42,166 nt of DNA from Halieaceae bacterium UBA4452 (GCA_002389505.1 DGPA01000007.1:1-42166); one strand, 5' to 3'; counted from the stretch's first letter, positions 8,385 to 17,792 are shown. The notes: generated from the sequence alone by a model not told the origin. Numbers and translations are program-made.

Positions 8385-8982
8385 AGTCTTGGGCGTAGCG
8401 TTCCTCAAGCTGCGCTCGCAACGGGCCATCTAACACGTCTTCATAAGATCGGTGGCTAGACGTATTTTTAAAGGGCAGCACCGTTCGAGGCAACGACAGC
8501 TGGTCACAGACCGAGTCAAAACTCGCCTGTAATGACTCGTAGCGCCCCACAAAATCCACGCCCAATTCACCCGAGGGATGTGCCAGCAAAGAGTACTGGG
8601 TGGCGATCAGCACCCGCTGCCTAAATCGTGGCCGTTCGAGAGCTCGCTTCATCCAAGTCGTCGGATCCTGCTCATAGCTAGGATCCGTTCGAGCGAGAAA
8701 AGCACACCCTGAAACAAAGCGCTCAAACGGGTGTCTGACAACAGCAAATTTAAACAGTCCAGCGAGTACTTCGCGGGGTACGACTGCGGAGAGTTGCTGA
8801 ACCGACACATGCCCATGATTGATAGCCGCTATGTCTGCAAGCGGTGACAGTTGCTGGCCGTACCTGACCTGCTGCTCCCAATCCCCTGCTTGCAGGTGTT
8901 GTCGAAGCACTTCACGAACAGCGTGGGTGCCTGTTTTAGGAATGGCAAAAAAAACGAATCGTCGTGACTCAGAAAAAATCAT
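8359..8982 (-). CDS. Sulfotransferase (Sulfotransfer_2 family)
   Basis: A 207-residue cytoplasmic protein with the PAPS-binding motifs of sulfotransferases. The 5'-phosphosulfate loop IPKTGTHAV is at residues 14-22, and the 3'-phosphate motif VVRHPFERFVSG has Arg83 and Ser91. The C terminus FSVFHYHP is typical of the family. An upstream in-frame extension of 29 residues is open, but the ATG at 8982 places the PAPS loop at the usual distance and forms an ATGA overlap with the stop of the upstream TPR-sulfotransferase gene, so I use it. Two coupled sulfotransferases suggest sequential or alternative sulfation of the same acceptor, but the acceptor is unknown. Confidence 0.82.
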   Translation of the reverse strand: MIFSESRRFVFFAIPKTGTHAVREVLRQHLQAGDWEQQVRYGQQLSPLADIAAINHGHVSVQQLSAVVPREVLAGLFKFAVVRHPFERFVSGCAFLARTDPSYEQDPTTWMKRALERPRFRQRVLIATQYSLLAHPSGELGVDFVGRYESLQASFDSVCDQLSLPRTVLPFKNTSSHRSYEDVLDGPLRAQLEERYAQDFSVFHYHP

Positions 8983-10991
8983 CGGGGTGGATCGATTCCA
9001 AATTCCACGAGTATATCTTCGCCCAACGCTAGCTTTAAGGGGTCTAAATACTGCTCGAAATGGCGCCATTGATCCAAACCCGTTTGATAAATGGGCTGAC
9101 GTACTTGCTCGGCACTCGGCGTTCGGATGGTGCGCTGGGTTTTATGGAACTCGAGGCAGCTAGATTCAAACTTCAGTTCACAAAAATCGAGGATTCGCCT
9201 CACTTCAACTTCGAAATTATTGACTAATTCTTCGTGCTGCACTTTTAGTACATAGCCCGGCAATACTCTGTCCCAATGATCCATTAAACTAACGTATTGT
9301 CGATAGTAATCACCTATTTCGGTGAGCCCATAGGTGAATTCTTGACCCTCGCCGAACAATTGCTTGAAGCCACTAAAGCAACAAGCCATGGGGTGGCGCC
9401 TTGCATCGATAATCTTGGCATGAGGCAGCATCAATTTTATAAGGCCCACATGGAAGAAATTGTTTGGCATTTTATCGATAAAAAATGGCGCGTCGCCACG
9501 ATAAACACGCGTTTGCTCTAAAAATTGCTCGCCAAATTGGGCAAACAACGCCACTTCCAGCTCGCTCAAAATTTTTGGGTAACGAGGGACTTTATCGGCT
9601 TCCCCACCCCGTCCGCGTAACCTTTTTGCCAGGTCAAGAACGTTGTGCAACTCCATCGTGCCGTCCACCTTGGAGTGCGATGCCAGTATTTGTTCCAGCA
9701 AGGTTGATCCCGCCCGCGGCAGCCCAACAATAAAGATAGGATCGGTTGCGTCCGTGCCTGAATTTGACAGGCGACTGAATAATTCTTCAGTGCAGATTTC
9801 TATTTGAGCATCAATGCGTTTTGATAACTGCGTAGGGTCAAAATGAGTAGAGGGTAACTTTAAGCGGTTGCCGCGCGCGTAGAACTCAAATGCCTTGTCA
9901 TAGCGCTTGGCATCCTCATGCGCTTTGCCAAGGGCAAAGCAGATCTGTATTCGGTCTAGCGTTGCAATTCCCTCCTGCTGCTCAAGACTTCCCATCTGCG
10001 CGACTTGGTCTTCATTGAATTTATACGATTTAGTATTTGCCAAACTCCAATAGGCGTCGCCATGACTGGGCTTAATAGCAGCGCTATCGTTGAACGCCTG
10101 AATCGCCGAAACGCTATCGCCGTTTGCATTAAATATATGGCCCTGACTAATGGGGATAAGATGATCCATTGGATACAGCTGTCTAAGCTCTTGGTACTCG
10201 GTCTTAGCAACCTCAGAATTACCAACGGCGAACGAGGCCGCCGCATAGGCCTTCTTAATTTGATCATTATCTAAAGGGTGCTGATGTCGTAGTTGGCTAG
10301 CAAGATCGAAAGCAGCATGGAATCGCTGCCTCCGCATAATTACGTGAAACAGTTGAATCGTCGCGGTAACGTTATCAGGCTCTAGCTCATGGAGTGTTTC
10401 AAGTAGAAATTGCGCCTCATCCAGCACGTTCTTTCGCGTCATGACTTCAGCGAGCAGGCGCATACCCTCGGCATGGGTTTTATTATTTCGCAAAAAATAT
10501 TTACACAGTCTTTCAGCATCGTTGAGCCGCTCTGAAGACAAATAGCTGATAACCGTTCGCAATTCGGTCGGCAGTGTCCGCAGAAAACGAATCTGCTGCT
10601 GTGTTGTCCCCAGCTTGTCTGGCGCAAACGTTCGGTGCAGTGGTTCCAATAACTCCCAACATTTGACCAGTGATCCGTCGTGGAAAACCGCTTGTTCGGC
10701 AGCGCTAAGGGCTTGCTCAGGAAGATTGCAGGCCAGCGAGTTAATAGCGATTTCCTGGTGGGCTCTTGCCATAGTTGGAAAACGGGCGATCAGCTCATCC
10801 AAAATAGTCAACGCGCGAGTAGAATCATCCGACAATCGATAGCGCAGTGCGCTGAGATAGCCCAGGTTGGGATCATCTGGATAGTCACGCAGCAGCTGAT
10901 CAATTATCTCGCCGGCATCAGAGACCTCGCCGTTAGCTAACGTTTGTTGGATAGCCTCGAGAGATTGGGCGGGCACCTGAGCATTATCCAT
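8979..10991 (-). CDS. TPR-repeat sulfotransferase
   Basis: This 670-residue protein has about 400 N-terminal residues of tetratricopeptide-type helical repeats (for example AEGMRLLAEVMTRKNVLDEA and YPDDPNLGYLSALRYRLS). These are followed by a sulfotransferase domain (Sulfotransfer_3 type). The PAPS loop is VGLPRAGSTLLEQIL (about 416-430) and the 3'-phosphate motif DARRHPMACCFSGFKQ follows. The arrangement resembles bacterial TPR-sulfotransferases related to tyrosylprotein sulfotransferase, which act on peptides or small molecules. The start ATG has AGGAG ten bases upstream. The Shine-Dalgarno directly follows the U-tract of the receptor gene's terminator, leaving almost no room for a separate promoter. 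The gene overlaps the next sulfotransferase by ATGA. Confidence 0.88.
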   Translation of the reverse strand: MDNAQVPAQSLEAIQQTLANGEVSDAGEIIDQLLRDYPDDPNLGYLSALRYRLSDDSTRALTILDELIARFPTMARAHQEIAINSLACNLPEQALSAAEQAVFHDGSLVKCWELLEPLHRTFAPDKLGTTQQQIRFLRTLPTELRTVISYLSSERLNDAERLCKYFLRNNKTHAEGMRLLAEVMTRKNVLDEAQFLLETLHELEPDNVTATIQLFHVIMRRQRFHAAFDLASQLRHQHPLDNDQIKKAYAAASFAVGNSEVAKTEYQELRQLYPMDHLIPISQGHIFNANGDSVSAIQAFNDSAAIKPSHGDAYWSLANTKSYKFNEDQVAQMGSLEQQEGIATLDRIQICFALGKAHEDAKRYDKAFEFYARGNRLKLPSTHFDPTQLSKRIDAQIEICTEELFSRLSNSGTDATDPIFIVGLPRAGSTLLEQILASHSKVDGTMELHNVLDLAKRLRGRGGEADKVPRYPKILSELEVALFAQFGEQFLEQTRVYRGDAPFFIDKMPNNFFHVGLIKLMLPHAKIIDARRHPMACCFSGFKQLFGEGQEFTYGLTEIGDYYRQYVSLMDHWDRVLPGYVLKVQHEELVNNFEVEVRRILDFCELKFESSCLEFHKTQRTIRTPSAEQVRQPIYQTGLDQWRHFEQYLDPLKLALGEDILVEFGIDPPR

Positions 10992-11007
10992 GCCGTAAAA
11001 GTCTCCT

Positions 11008-11039
11008 AAAAAAAAGGGCGATCAACATGATCGCCCTTT
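11008..11039 (-). terminator. Rho-independent terminator of the TonB-dependent receptor gene
   Basis: A perfect 9-bp stem (GGGCGATCA / TGATCGCCC, 11016-11024 with 11028-11036) has a 3-base loop and is extended by A-T pairs. Read on the minus strand it is followed by eight T residues (11015-11008). It sits 21 bp after the receptor stop codon and ends two bases before the Shine-Dalgarno of the next gene. Confidence 0.88.
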
Positions 11040-11059
11040 ATATAGCGCATTAGGCTCGC

Positions 11060-13897
11060 TCAGAAAGAATACCCGAAGCGCAGTCCCATAGTGCGTGGGC
11101 GCATCGTGCTAGACTCTGGGGTGAATTTACCTGCAGGCTGAACCACTAAACCCTCCTCCGAGGTAACATTATTGACGTACACTTCGGCTGTCCAGTTGTC
11201 ACGTGCATAGCCAAGCCCTAAGTTAATAGAGGTTGCGGCGTCATTGACGTACCGAGTGTTGTCAGGAATGTTGCCACTAGAGTCTGCCACTGTACCGAAG
11301 CCACCGCCCTCGTTTTGGATGTCTATGCCAGACGTATTACCGTAGGCAAGGGCCTGCGTGTCTTCCATGAACGCGGCACTGCCGACAATGCCACTGACTG
11401 ACTCACCGCGGTAAACCAATGATGCATTGAGCCATGCGTTGCCCTCAGCTATGTCGAAGTCATAGCGTGCCCGAATGTTTCCAGAAAAGCTGGGAGCCAG
11501 TGGTAGCTCTGAGCCTACTGGCACGCTCACACCTTGAAGCTGGCGATTAATTCGGGTTAGCTCAGTGTCGAGTATGCTCGCTGCACCACTGATGGTCAGT
11601 TGACCGGTAGCAGCCCACATGAAATCGACATCTAGGCCCCGCGTCTCTGCGTCTCCAACGTTCTCTAGGAATACCAAGAATGCGACGTTGCTCGGATCAA
11701 ATCGTGCGACCTGAAGATCGGTAATTTCAGTCTGATAGAAGGTAGCGTTCAGACGTAGCCGATTATCGAGTAGCTCAGATTTAATGCCAATCTCAAAATT
11801 TTCTAGCTCATCGGTTTTTGCGACCGCGGGCACGACATAACCGTCATAGTTAGAACCGGCGGTTTGGTTGTTTGCAAACTGTCCAGCGTTGCGGTTTTGT
11901 GCTGGTGGTCGGTAACCCTCCGAGTAGACTGCGTAGATCATGATGTCATCGTTGATCCTCCAATCGAGAGATGCGCGCACAATCGTGTCATCTACCTCGG
12001 TGACGCCCGCAGTATTAATACTGGAAATATCAAGACGCCCATCCTGAATAGCAGCCAGCGTTGAGGCATTGTCACCGCCGCCCCGAAACATTCCCTTCGC
12101 AGAACCACCGTATGTCGCTGCGGCACCAGGATAGTTTAGCAGACCCAAAAATTCACTATCTGTCATTGTTCCTGCGTTATAAGCGCCCAGGGCTAGAAAT
12201 CGGTCCGTGGGGCTGTTACTGAATCGATGGCTGTTACAGAAACCATCACCGGCCCCACCAGCGCCATTACCTCCATATCGGCAGCCAAAGGAGAAGTTTG
12301 AAGCACCTTGTAACTGCGTCTCAAAGTCGTACTTTCGCACGCTGACCGTTGCTGTCAGGTTGTCGGTGAGATCAAAGGCCAGTTGACCAAAGAATGCGAC
12401 TTCATCTTCCGTACGCGTATAGTCATTGTAGAAGACCGTTGCGGGACTCGTCGGTCCGACTTGGTTCGTTCCAGCAACACCGGGAATGGTATAGTTCGCC
12501 AGTTGATAGGGCGATTGAGCACCTGCCCCGTAGTAGTTCACCTGAAAATCACTGAAGGCGTCACCGGCTGAGAAGTATTGGAACTCACCAATTGTTTTGG
12601 TCTCTACCTCACTGACATACACACCTGCCATGATGCGCCATCGACGATCTTGATCGGTACTGATTCTCAGTTCGTGGGTCGTACGCTCATTGGTGGTCGT
12701 ATCGCGGTAGTTCTTGGTGGGGTCAAAACAGGTATTCTGATTGGTTGAACTTTCAGCGGCATAGATATTGCCACTACAGAGGTAGTAGGTAATGTATGCA
12801 CCGCCGTTGTTGTAGTGCGTGTAGTCAATCAGAGAGTCGATTTCCCTATCGAGGTATCCACCAGCATAGACAACATCTAAGCCCGCAATGCGGCCTTCAA
12901 GCGTTAAGGTGGTTAGATCAAAGTCATCCATGTTGTTTTCAGGCGCAAATTTGGCAGACTTATCATCACCGAGGCTAGGGTCAATCAGAAAGGAGCCTTC
13001 AACATCTAACTGCTGGGAAGAATGCTGTACTAGCGCACTCCAGTCTTCCGAAATATCCCATTGTAGGCCTAACCGATAACCCGTATATGTCGCTTCGTTC
13101 CAATCATCTTTCACCTGATCTTCGTTGCTGGTCGATCGGATAACGGTGTTGGGGAAGTTGCGGAAATAAGGGCCAAATCCCAGTGAGTTTCGATCGATAA
13201 CGTCGCCGGAAGGGGTAAACACCGAGGATGTGTTGTCAATCCAACCGCCTTGCTTGTTACTGTAGCCGACCGCTCTCACTGCGATGTTGTCGCTGAGAGG
13301 AATATTAATCATTCCCTCAATACTATTGCTGTCAGCACCACCGCTGGTTGACGCCATGCCAACATCGATCCTACCTTGCATTTCGCCCATTACTGGCTTG
13401 TTAGTGATCATTCTGACGTTGCCGGACTGAGAGCTGGCACCGAATAACGTACCCTGAGGGCCCGACAAGACTTCGACACGCTCCATGTCTGCCGCATACA
13501 CATCGAGGTTCCGTGCGCCAAAGGAAACCGGCACTTCATCGAGGTACAGCGCTACACCAGGCGCTGAGCCCTGCGCCGAGGAAACGGTGACTGAGCTTTG
13601 CTCAGTCGCCGAGCCGCGAATATAGATTTCCCGCTGACCGGGGCCGATACCCGCGTCAACCACGTTGGGTAAAAAATTGACATATTCATCGAAGGTCATA
13701 ATACCTTGCGAGCGCATAGACTCACCGGATAGTGCGCTAACAGAAATAGGCACGTCTTGCAGACTTTCGGAGCGCTTAGTCGCAGTGACTATCACTTCCT
13801 CGAGTTGAGCGTGCACAGGGGTGGCGACGATGGGTAATAAAGCCACGCCGAGCGCAGCGACCAAGGGACTGCGTTGAAACCGTTGAGTGTGAGACAT
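11060..13897 (-). CDS. TonB-dependent outer-membrane receptor
   Basis: The 945-residue protein has a signal peptide (cleavage near HAQ, residue 31), a TonB-box-like segment LEEVIVTATKRSESLQ, and a plug domain with FDEYVNFLPNV, IYIRGSAT and VEVLSGPQGTLFGASS. A 22-strand barrel type C-terminal region ends in LRFGYSF with terminal Phe. This is the CirA/FecA-like class common in marine Gammaproteobacteria that take up large or poorly soluble substrates. GGGAG lies 5-6 bases before the ATG. It is transcribed divergently from a CYP153-like P450 and alkyl sulfatase pair, which hints at uptake of an aliphatic or steroid-like compound, but the substrate cannot be read from the sequence. It is followed by a strong terminator. 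Confidence 0.93.
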   Translation of the reverse strand: MSHTQRFQRSPLVAALGVALLPIVATPVHAQLEEVIVTATKRSESLQDVPISVSALSGESMRSQGIMTFDEYVNFLPNVVDAGIGPGQREIYIRGSATEQSSVTVSSAQGSAPGVALYLDEVPVSFGARNLDVYAADMERVEVLSGPQGTLFGASSQSGNVRMITNKPVMGEMQGRIDVGMASTSGGADSNSIEGMINIPLSDNIAVRAVGYSNKQGGWIDNTSSVFTPSGDVIDRNSLGFGPYFRNFPNTVIRSTSNEDQVKDDWNEATYTGYRLGLQWDISEDWSALVQHSSQQLDVEGSFLIDPSLGDDKSAKFAPENNMDDFDLTTLTLEGRIAGLDVVYAGGYLDREIDSLIDYTHYNNGGAYITYYLCSGNIYAAESSTNQNTCFDPTKNYRDTTTNERTTHELRISTDQDRRWRIMAGVYVSEVETKTIGEFQYFSAGDAFSDFQVNYYGAGAQSPYQLANYTIPGVAGTNQVGPTSPATVFYNDYTRTEDEVAFFGQLAFDLTDNLTATVSVRKYDFETQLQGASNFSFGCRYGGNGAGGAGDGFCNSHRFSNSPTDRFLALGAYNAGTMTDSEFLGLLNYPGAAATYGGSAKGMFRGGGDNASTLAAIQDGRLDISSINTAGVTEVDDTIVRASLDWRINDDIMIYAVYSEGYRPPAQNRNAGQFANNQTAGSNYDGYVVPAVAKTDELENFEIGIKSELLDNRLRLNATFYQTEITDLQVARFDPSNVAFLVFLENVGDAETRGLDVDFMWAATGQLTISGAASILDTELTRINRQLQGVSVPVGSELPLAPSFSGNIRARYDFDIAEGNAWLNASLVYRGESVSGIVGSAAFMEDTQALAYGNTSGIDIQNEGGGFGTVADSSGNIPDNTRYVNDAATSINLGLGYARDNWTAEVYVNNVTSEEGLVVQPAGKFTPESSTMRPRTMGLRFGYSF

Positions 13898-14230
13898 AAT
13901 GACTCCCTTTTTTTATGTGAATCCTCGAGAACGGACTATTTTTTTCGTTAACCACCCACTACCCTACCGAAGACGGGCCTCGTCTGCAAATCCACACTAC
14001 AACCGCAATGCGCCTATCCTGCCATCCGACCTTGGACGCCCTAGTCATTTGCACCCATTAACGGCCGCAAGGACCACGTTTTACCTCTACCTTGTCGCTC
14101 TATCCGACCATCATCCAGCGCAATAACCTCAATGGCGTAAAATGACCGCACGATGACCGAGAAGGATCGCGCGCGCAGGGCAAGTTTGGGCTACACTATT
14201 ACCACTAATAAGCGCGCGGCTGAGGCGAGT
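13898..14230. other. Divergent intergenic region between receptor and P450 genes
   Basis: This 333-bp stretch separates the minus-strand receptor start from the preferred P450 start. It must carry both promoters, but I find no convincing -35/-10 pair. It contains a small inverted repeat AGACG-GGCCT-CGTCT near 13970-13985 and a poly-T run near 13940. An open extension of the P450 frame begins at ATG 14153 but lacks a ribosome binding site. Confidence 0.5.
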
Positions 14231-15460
14231 ATGGCTATAGACGCATCCGGCACCACCCATGTCAACGCCATTGATGTCAGCAATCCAGAGATCTATCGCA
14301 GCGATTCATGGCGCCCCTTATTTGCGCGTTTAAGAGCTGAAGATCCGGTTCATTGGTGTACGAACGAGCAGTTTGGTGGCTTCTGGTCAATTACCCGTTT
14401 TGACGATATCGTCGCTGTAGACAGCAACCATGAAGCGTTTTCGTCGGAGCCAGCCATTACCATTGGTGACTATGGCGATGACCTACCGGTCCGCCAGTTC
14501 ATTGCCATGGATCCACCTATTCACGACGTCCAACGCAAAGCCGTTCAAGGAGTCGTAGCCCCCCGCAATCTCGCCACCCTGGAAAGTGTGATTCGCCAAC
14601 GTGTGGTGACTATGCTCAACGAGCTACCCATTGGCGAACCCTTTGACTGGGTCGAGCGGGTGTCAATCAATCTCACGACACAAATGCTAGCCACCATATT
14701 TGACTTTCCGTTTGACGACCGGGCCAAGCTTCCCTACTGGTCGGATATGGCGACCTCGCTACCCGAAATTGCCGGCGGTGATGGCGATAACGATGAGCGT
14801 ACTCGCGCATTGACCGACTGTTTACACACGTTTACCACGCTTTGGCACGAACGTAAAAACAACCCCCCGGGAACCATGGATCTCATTAGTCTTCTGGCGA
14901 CCAATCCCGACACCGCTACCATGGTCGACGACCCACTCGAATACCTGGGTAATATTATTCTACTCATTGTCGGTGGCAACGATACCACCCGTAATTCAAT
15001 AACCGGGGGTGTCCTCGCACTGAATGAAAACCCTGGGGAGTACGCCAAATTAAAGGCTAATCATGACTTGGTGACCTCTCTGGTGCCCGAAATCATTCGC
15101 TGGCAGACCCCGCTGATGCACATGCGCCGTATTGCCACTCGCGATGTTGAACTCAACGGTAAAACCATTCGCCAGGGTGATAAGGTCGTTATGTGGTATC
15201 TCTCAGGTAACCATGATGAAACGGCCATAGATCGGCCCAATGACTTCATTATCGATCGGCACAATCCCCGCTACCATTTGTCATTTGGCTTTGGTATCCA
15301 TCGTTGTATGGGTAACCGACTGGGAGAAATGCAGCTACGCATTCTTTGGGAAGAGCTTCTCAAGCGATTCAGCCATGTGGAGACCGTTGGTGCACCGGAG
15401 CGAGTGCTATCGAATTTTGTTCGGGGCTATAGCCAACTGCCCGTGGTACTGCATTTATAA
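14231..15460 (+). CDS. Cytochrome P450, CYP153-like (alkane/fatty-acid terminal hydroxylase type)
   Basis: The protein is 409 residues from the preferred start. It has the P450 hallmarks: I-helix GGNDTTRNS, K-helix EIIRW (ExxR) and heme loop FGFGIHRCMGNRL with Cys359. MDPPIHDVQRKAVQGVVAP and the stretch WVERVSINLTTQMLATIFDF are characteristic of CYP153 enzymes. That family hydroxylates medium-chain alkanes, fatty acids and some cyclic compounds at the terminal position, using ferredoxin and ferredoxin reductase. Neither partner is in the window. I prefer ATG 14231 because GAGG lies 5 bases upstream; ATG 14153 would add 26 residues (MTEKDRARRASLG...) without a Shine-Dalgarno. It is followed 62 bp later by an alkyl sulfatase gene on the same strand. 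Confidence 0.88.
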   Translation: MAIDASGTTHVNAIDVSNPEIYRSDSWRPLFARLRAEDPVHWCTNEQFGGFWSITRFDDIVAVDSNHEAFSSEPAITIGDYGDDLPVRQFIAMDPPIHDVQRKAVQGVVAPRNLATLESVIRQRVVTMLNELPIGEPFDWVERVSINLTTQMLATIFDFPFDDRAKLPYWSDMATSLPEIAGGDGDNDERTRALTDCLHTFTTLWHERKNNPPGTMDLISLLATNPDTATMVDDPLEYLGNIILLIVGGNDTTRNSITGGVLALNENPGEYAKLKANHDLVTSLVPEIIRWQTPLMHMRRIATRDVELNGKTIRQGDKVVMWYLSGNHDETAIDRPNDFIIDRHNPRYHLSFGFGIHRCMGNRLGEMQLRILWEELLKRFSHVETVGAPERVLSNFVRGYSQLPVVLHL

Positions 15461-15522
15461 TGCACCCCGGCACCCACCTGAGCGAAGTAAGGCTGCCGCG
15501 AACAATAAAGGACCCATGACCC

Positions 15523-17217
15523 ATGTACGGTTTGAAGAGGCCTAGCCTCCACCCTATTGTTATGCTGAGCATGCTCCTGTCATGGGGATCATGTCAGCCT
15601 GAGGTGATGGCCAGCGAGCAAAAGGTCAATCCCGCGTTATTGGATTTGCAGCTCAAGCAAAAGCCGTTGCTCCGCAAGCTTGGGGCGCGGGTCTATGCGA
15701 CCGAGTTTATAGGTTATTCCAACCACGGCTTTATTGAGGGCGATACGGGTATCATTGTGGTTGATGGGGGCTGGTTCCCGAGCACCACGTCTCGCGCCAT
15801 CGAGGAGCTACGACGATTCACTGACAAACCCGTGGTCGCCATTATTTACACCCACCTGCATCTTGATCACTTTGGTGGTATGGGTCCCATTATGGCGGGA
15901 CAGTCAGCCGACATCCCCGTTTATGGACCGCAAGATTGGCAGCAGTGGGTCGTTCGTCTGCTGAAAACGGATCGAGAAAGCATTCTGCGTCGCGTCTATC
16001 TACAAATGGGTATGCTACTCCCCTCAGGGCCCGAGGGAACCGTCGGCAACGGCATTGGCCCCTCCCCTATTCCTGAGCCCAATGACCCGCTGAGCTACCC
16101 ACCTACGATTGACGTCGGTCAACCCATCGATGTTGACATAGACGGTGTACCGTTACGGCTCATGCCCATGGAGGGTGACGTGTCTGAGCACCTGTGGGTG
16201 TGGCTTCCTGAGGATCGTATTCTATTCAGTGGCGACTCACCGCCACACGGGGTTTTCCCTGCGGTCGAGACTGCGCGTTTTGAAATCGGTCGTAATCCTG
16301 ACGAGATGCTCAAAGCAGTCGAAACAAGTTTAGCATTGTCCCCCACCGCCATCGTACCTGGCCACTCCCGTATCCTTCAAGGACGAGAAGACATTGACAG
16401 CATCATGACGATGAACCGCGATGCCATTGGCTTCCTCATTGATCAGGTCAATCGCTATTATTTAAGCCATCGCTCGGTTGATGAACTGCTTGACACCCAA
16501 CACCTGCCGCCGGCTATCGCAAACCACCCAGAATTCCAGCCTTATTATCACCGCTGGGAATGGATGGTGCGCCAACGCTTCGTCAAACTCGGCGGATTCA
16601 TTGATGATTCCATGGACTACTTGTCGCTAAACGAATTCGAGGAGGCACGTCGATTGGTGCCTTTGTTGGGCGGGCGGGATCGCATCTTGGCCTTGGCAGA
16701 AACCAGCGTTGAGGGTGACCCACGCTGGGCTGCTCGACTGGCCAATTATGTCATGCAGGTCGATTCCGATGACAGCGAGGCGCGCAGCGTGCGACAGAAA
16801 GCGTTTTTAAAAGTCGCCCAAACCACTAACAGCGCTAACGAACGCAACTACTTGCTCGGACTCATTCTGGAAGAAAATGGCACTATCGATTTTGCCCGCC
16901 AACTCGGCCCGCTCAATCGTCGCGCCTATAGTAGTCAGACAAATTTCACGCTGTTGAAACGTCTTAAAACGCGCTTTCGGGCGGAAGCCGCTGACGCTGT
17001 CGAACTGCGGGTTAACGTTGGGGTGGGTGAGGAATACTTTACCCTCATCGTCATGCATAACGTCCTGCGTGTGGTGCCCATTGCTGCCCCTGAGTCAGTC
17101 GATATCGCCATGCGTCGGGACGATCTCGTCGCAGTGATCGCTCGGACAAAAACCCTGAACGATCTACCCGGGTGGGATGGCCAAAAAACCGCGCCCCTAA
17201 CGGCACTGATCGAATGA
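15523..17217 (+). CDS. SdsA/BDS1-type alkyl sulfatase (metallo-beta-lactamase fold)
   Basis: A 564-residue exported protein. The N terminus is a signal peptide with a Cys near residue 24; the lipobox is imperfect. A metallo-beta-lactamase domain has the zinc motif THLHLDHFGG (His111, His113, Asp115, His116), GDSPPH, and VPGHS. It is followed by an alkyl-sulfatase dimerisation domain (SVEGDPRWAARLANYVMQVD, about 390-410) and a C-terminal SCP2-like domain (about 450-564). This is the domain order of SdsA1/YjcS sulfatases that hydrolyse primary alkyl sulfates such as dodecyl sulfate. The first zinc motif residue order is canonical except Leu in the usual Ser/Ala positions. Proximity to the P450 suggests alkyl-chain catabolism; the true substrate may be another sulfate ester. 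Confidence 0.87.
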   Translation: MYGLKRPSLHPIVMLSMLLSWGSCQPEVMASEQKVNPALLDLQLKQKPLLRKLGARVYATEFIGYSNHGFIEGDTGIIVVDGGWFPSTTSRAIEELRRFTDKPVVAIIYTHLHLDHFGGMGPIMAGQSADIPVYGPQDWQQWVVRLLKTDRESILRRVYLQMGMLLPSGPEGTVGNGIGPSPIPEPNDPLSYPPTIDVGQPIDVDIDGVPLRLMPMEGDVSEHLWVWLPEDRILFSGDSPPHGVFPAVETARFEIGRNPDEMLKAVETSLALSPTAIVPGHSRILQGREDIDSIMTMNRDAIGFLIDQVNRYYLSHRSVDELLDTQHLPPAIANHPEFQPYYHRWEWMVRQRFVKLGGFIDDSMDYLSLNEFEEARRLVPLLGGRDRILALAETSVEGDPRWAARLANYVMQVDSDDSEARSVRQKAFLKVAQTTNSANERNYLLGLILEENGTIDFARQLGPLNRRAYSSQTNFTLLKRLKTRFRAEAADAVELRVNVGVGEEYFTLIVMHNVLRVVPIAAPESVDIAMRRDDLVAVIARTKTLNDLPGWDGQKTAPLTALIE

Positions 17218-17246
17218 CTACCGGCAGGCTGCGTCCATCTTGCGTG

Positions 17247-17792
17247 TTAGCCATCAAGGCGTAAAAAATGCTCGCGATAATAGCGCAGCTCTTCAATGGA
17301 CTCGCGAATATCGTCCAATGCCAAGTGAGCGGCTTTTTTCTTCAGCCCCGGCAGGTCAGGACGCCATCGGTTAGCAAGGATTTTTAAGGTGCTGACATCG
17401 AGATTGCGGTAGTGAAAGTAGGCCTCCAGGTCAGGCATATGCCGGGCCATGAAACGACGGTCCTGGCAGATAGAGTTGCCGCACATGGGTGATTGCCCTG
17501 GAGCCACCCACTGACCGAGAAAGTCTAGCGTGTCCTTAACCGCCCTACCTTCATTAACGTCACTAGCACGAACCCTTTCGGTCAACCCCGATTGACCATG
17601 ATGGGTAGTGTTCCATTCATCCATAGCCGCCAGCTCAGCATCACTTTGATGAATGGCAATAACAGGCCCAACAGCCAGCTCATTGAGCGCTGAGTCGGTC
17701 ACGATGGTGGCGATTTCAATGACCCGGTGTGCCTCGGGAATCAGCCCGGTCATTTCCATATCAACCCAAATTAAATGCTCGCCATTTGGCAT
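17247..17792 (-). CDS. orn: Oligoribonuclease
   Basis: A 181-residue DEDDh exonuclease. The start MPNGEHLIWVDMEMTGL contains the first acidic pair (Asp11, Glu13). CGNSICQDRRFMARHMPDLE and the ALDDIRESIEELRYYREH end are near-identical in pattern to E. coli Orn (181 residues). It degrades 2-5-nt RNAs and linear pGpG in the cytoplasm. GGGGAG lies seven bases before the ATG. It is divergent from rsgA, as in most Gammaproteobacteria. Confidence 0.97.
   Translation of the reverse strand: MPNGEHLIWVDMEMTGLIPEAHRVIEIATIVTDSALNELAVGPVIAIHQSDAELAAMDEWNTTHHGQSGLTERVRASDVNEGRAVKDTLDFLGQWVAPGQSPMCGNSICQDRRFMARHMPDLEAYFHYRNLDVSTLKILANRWRPDLPGLKKKAAHLALDDIRESIEELRYYREHFLRLDG

Noticed and set aside
14153..14230. 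N-terminal extension of the P450
   Set aside because: The frame is open from ATG 14153, but there is no ribosome binding site there while GAGG precedes ATG 14231.
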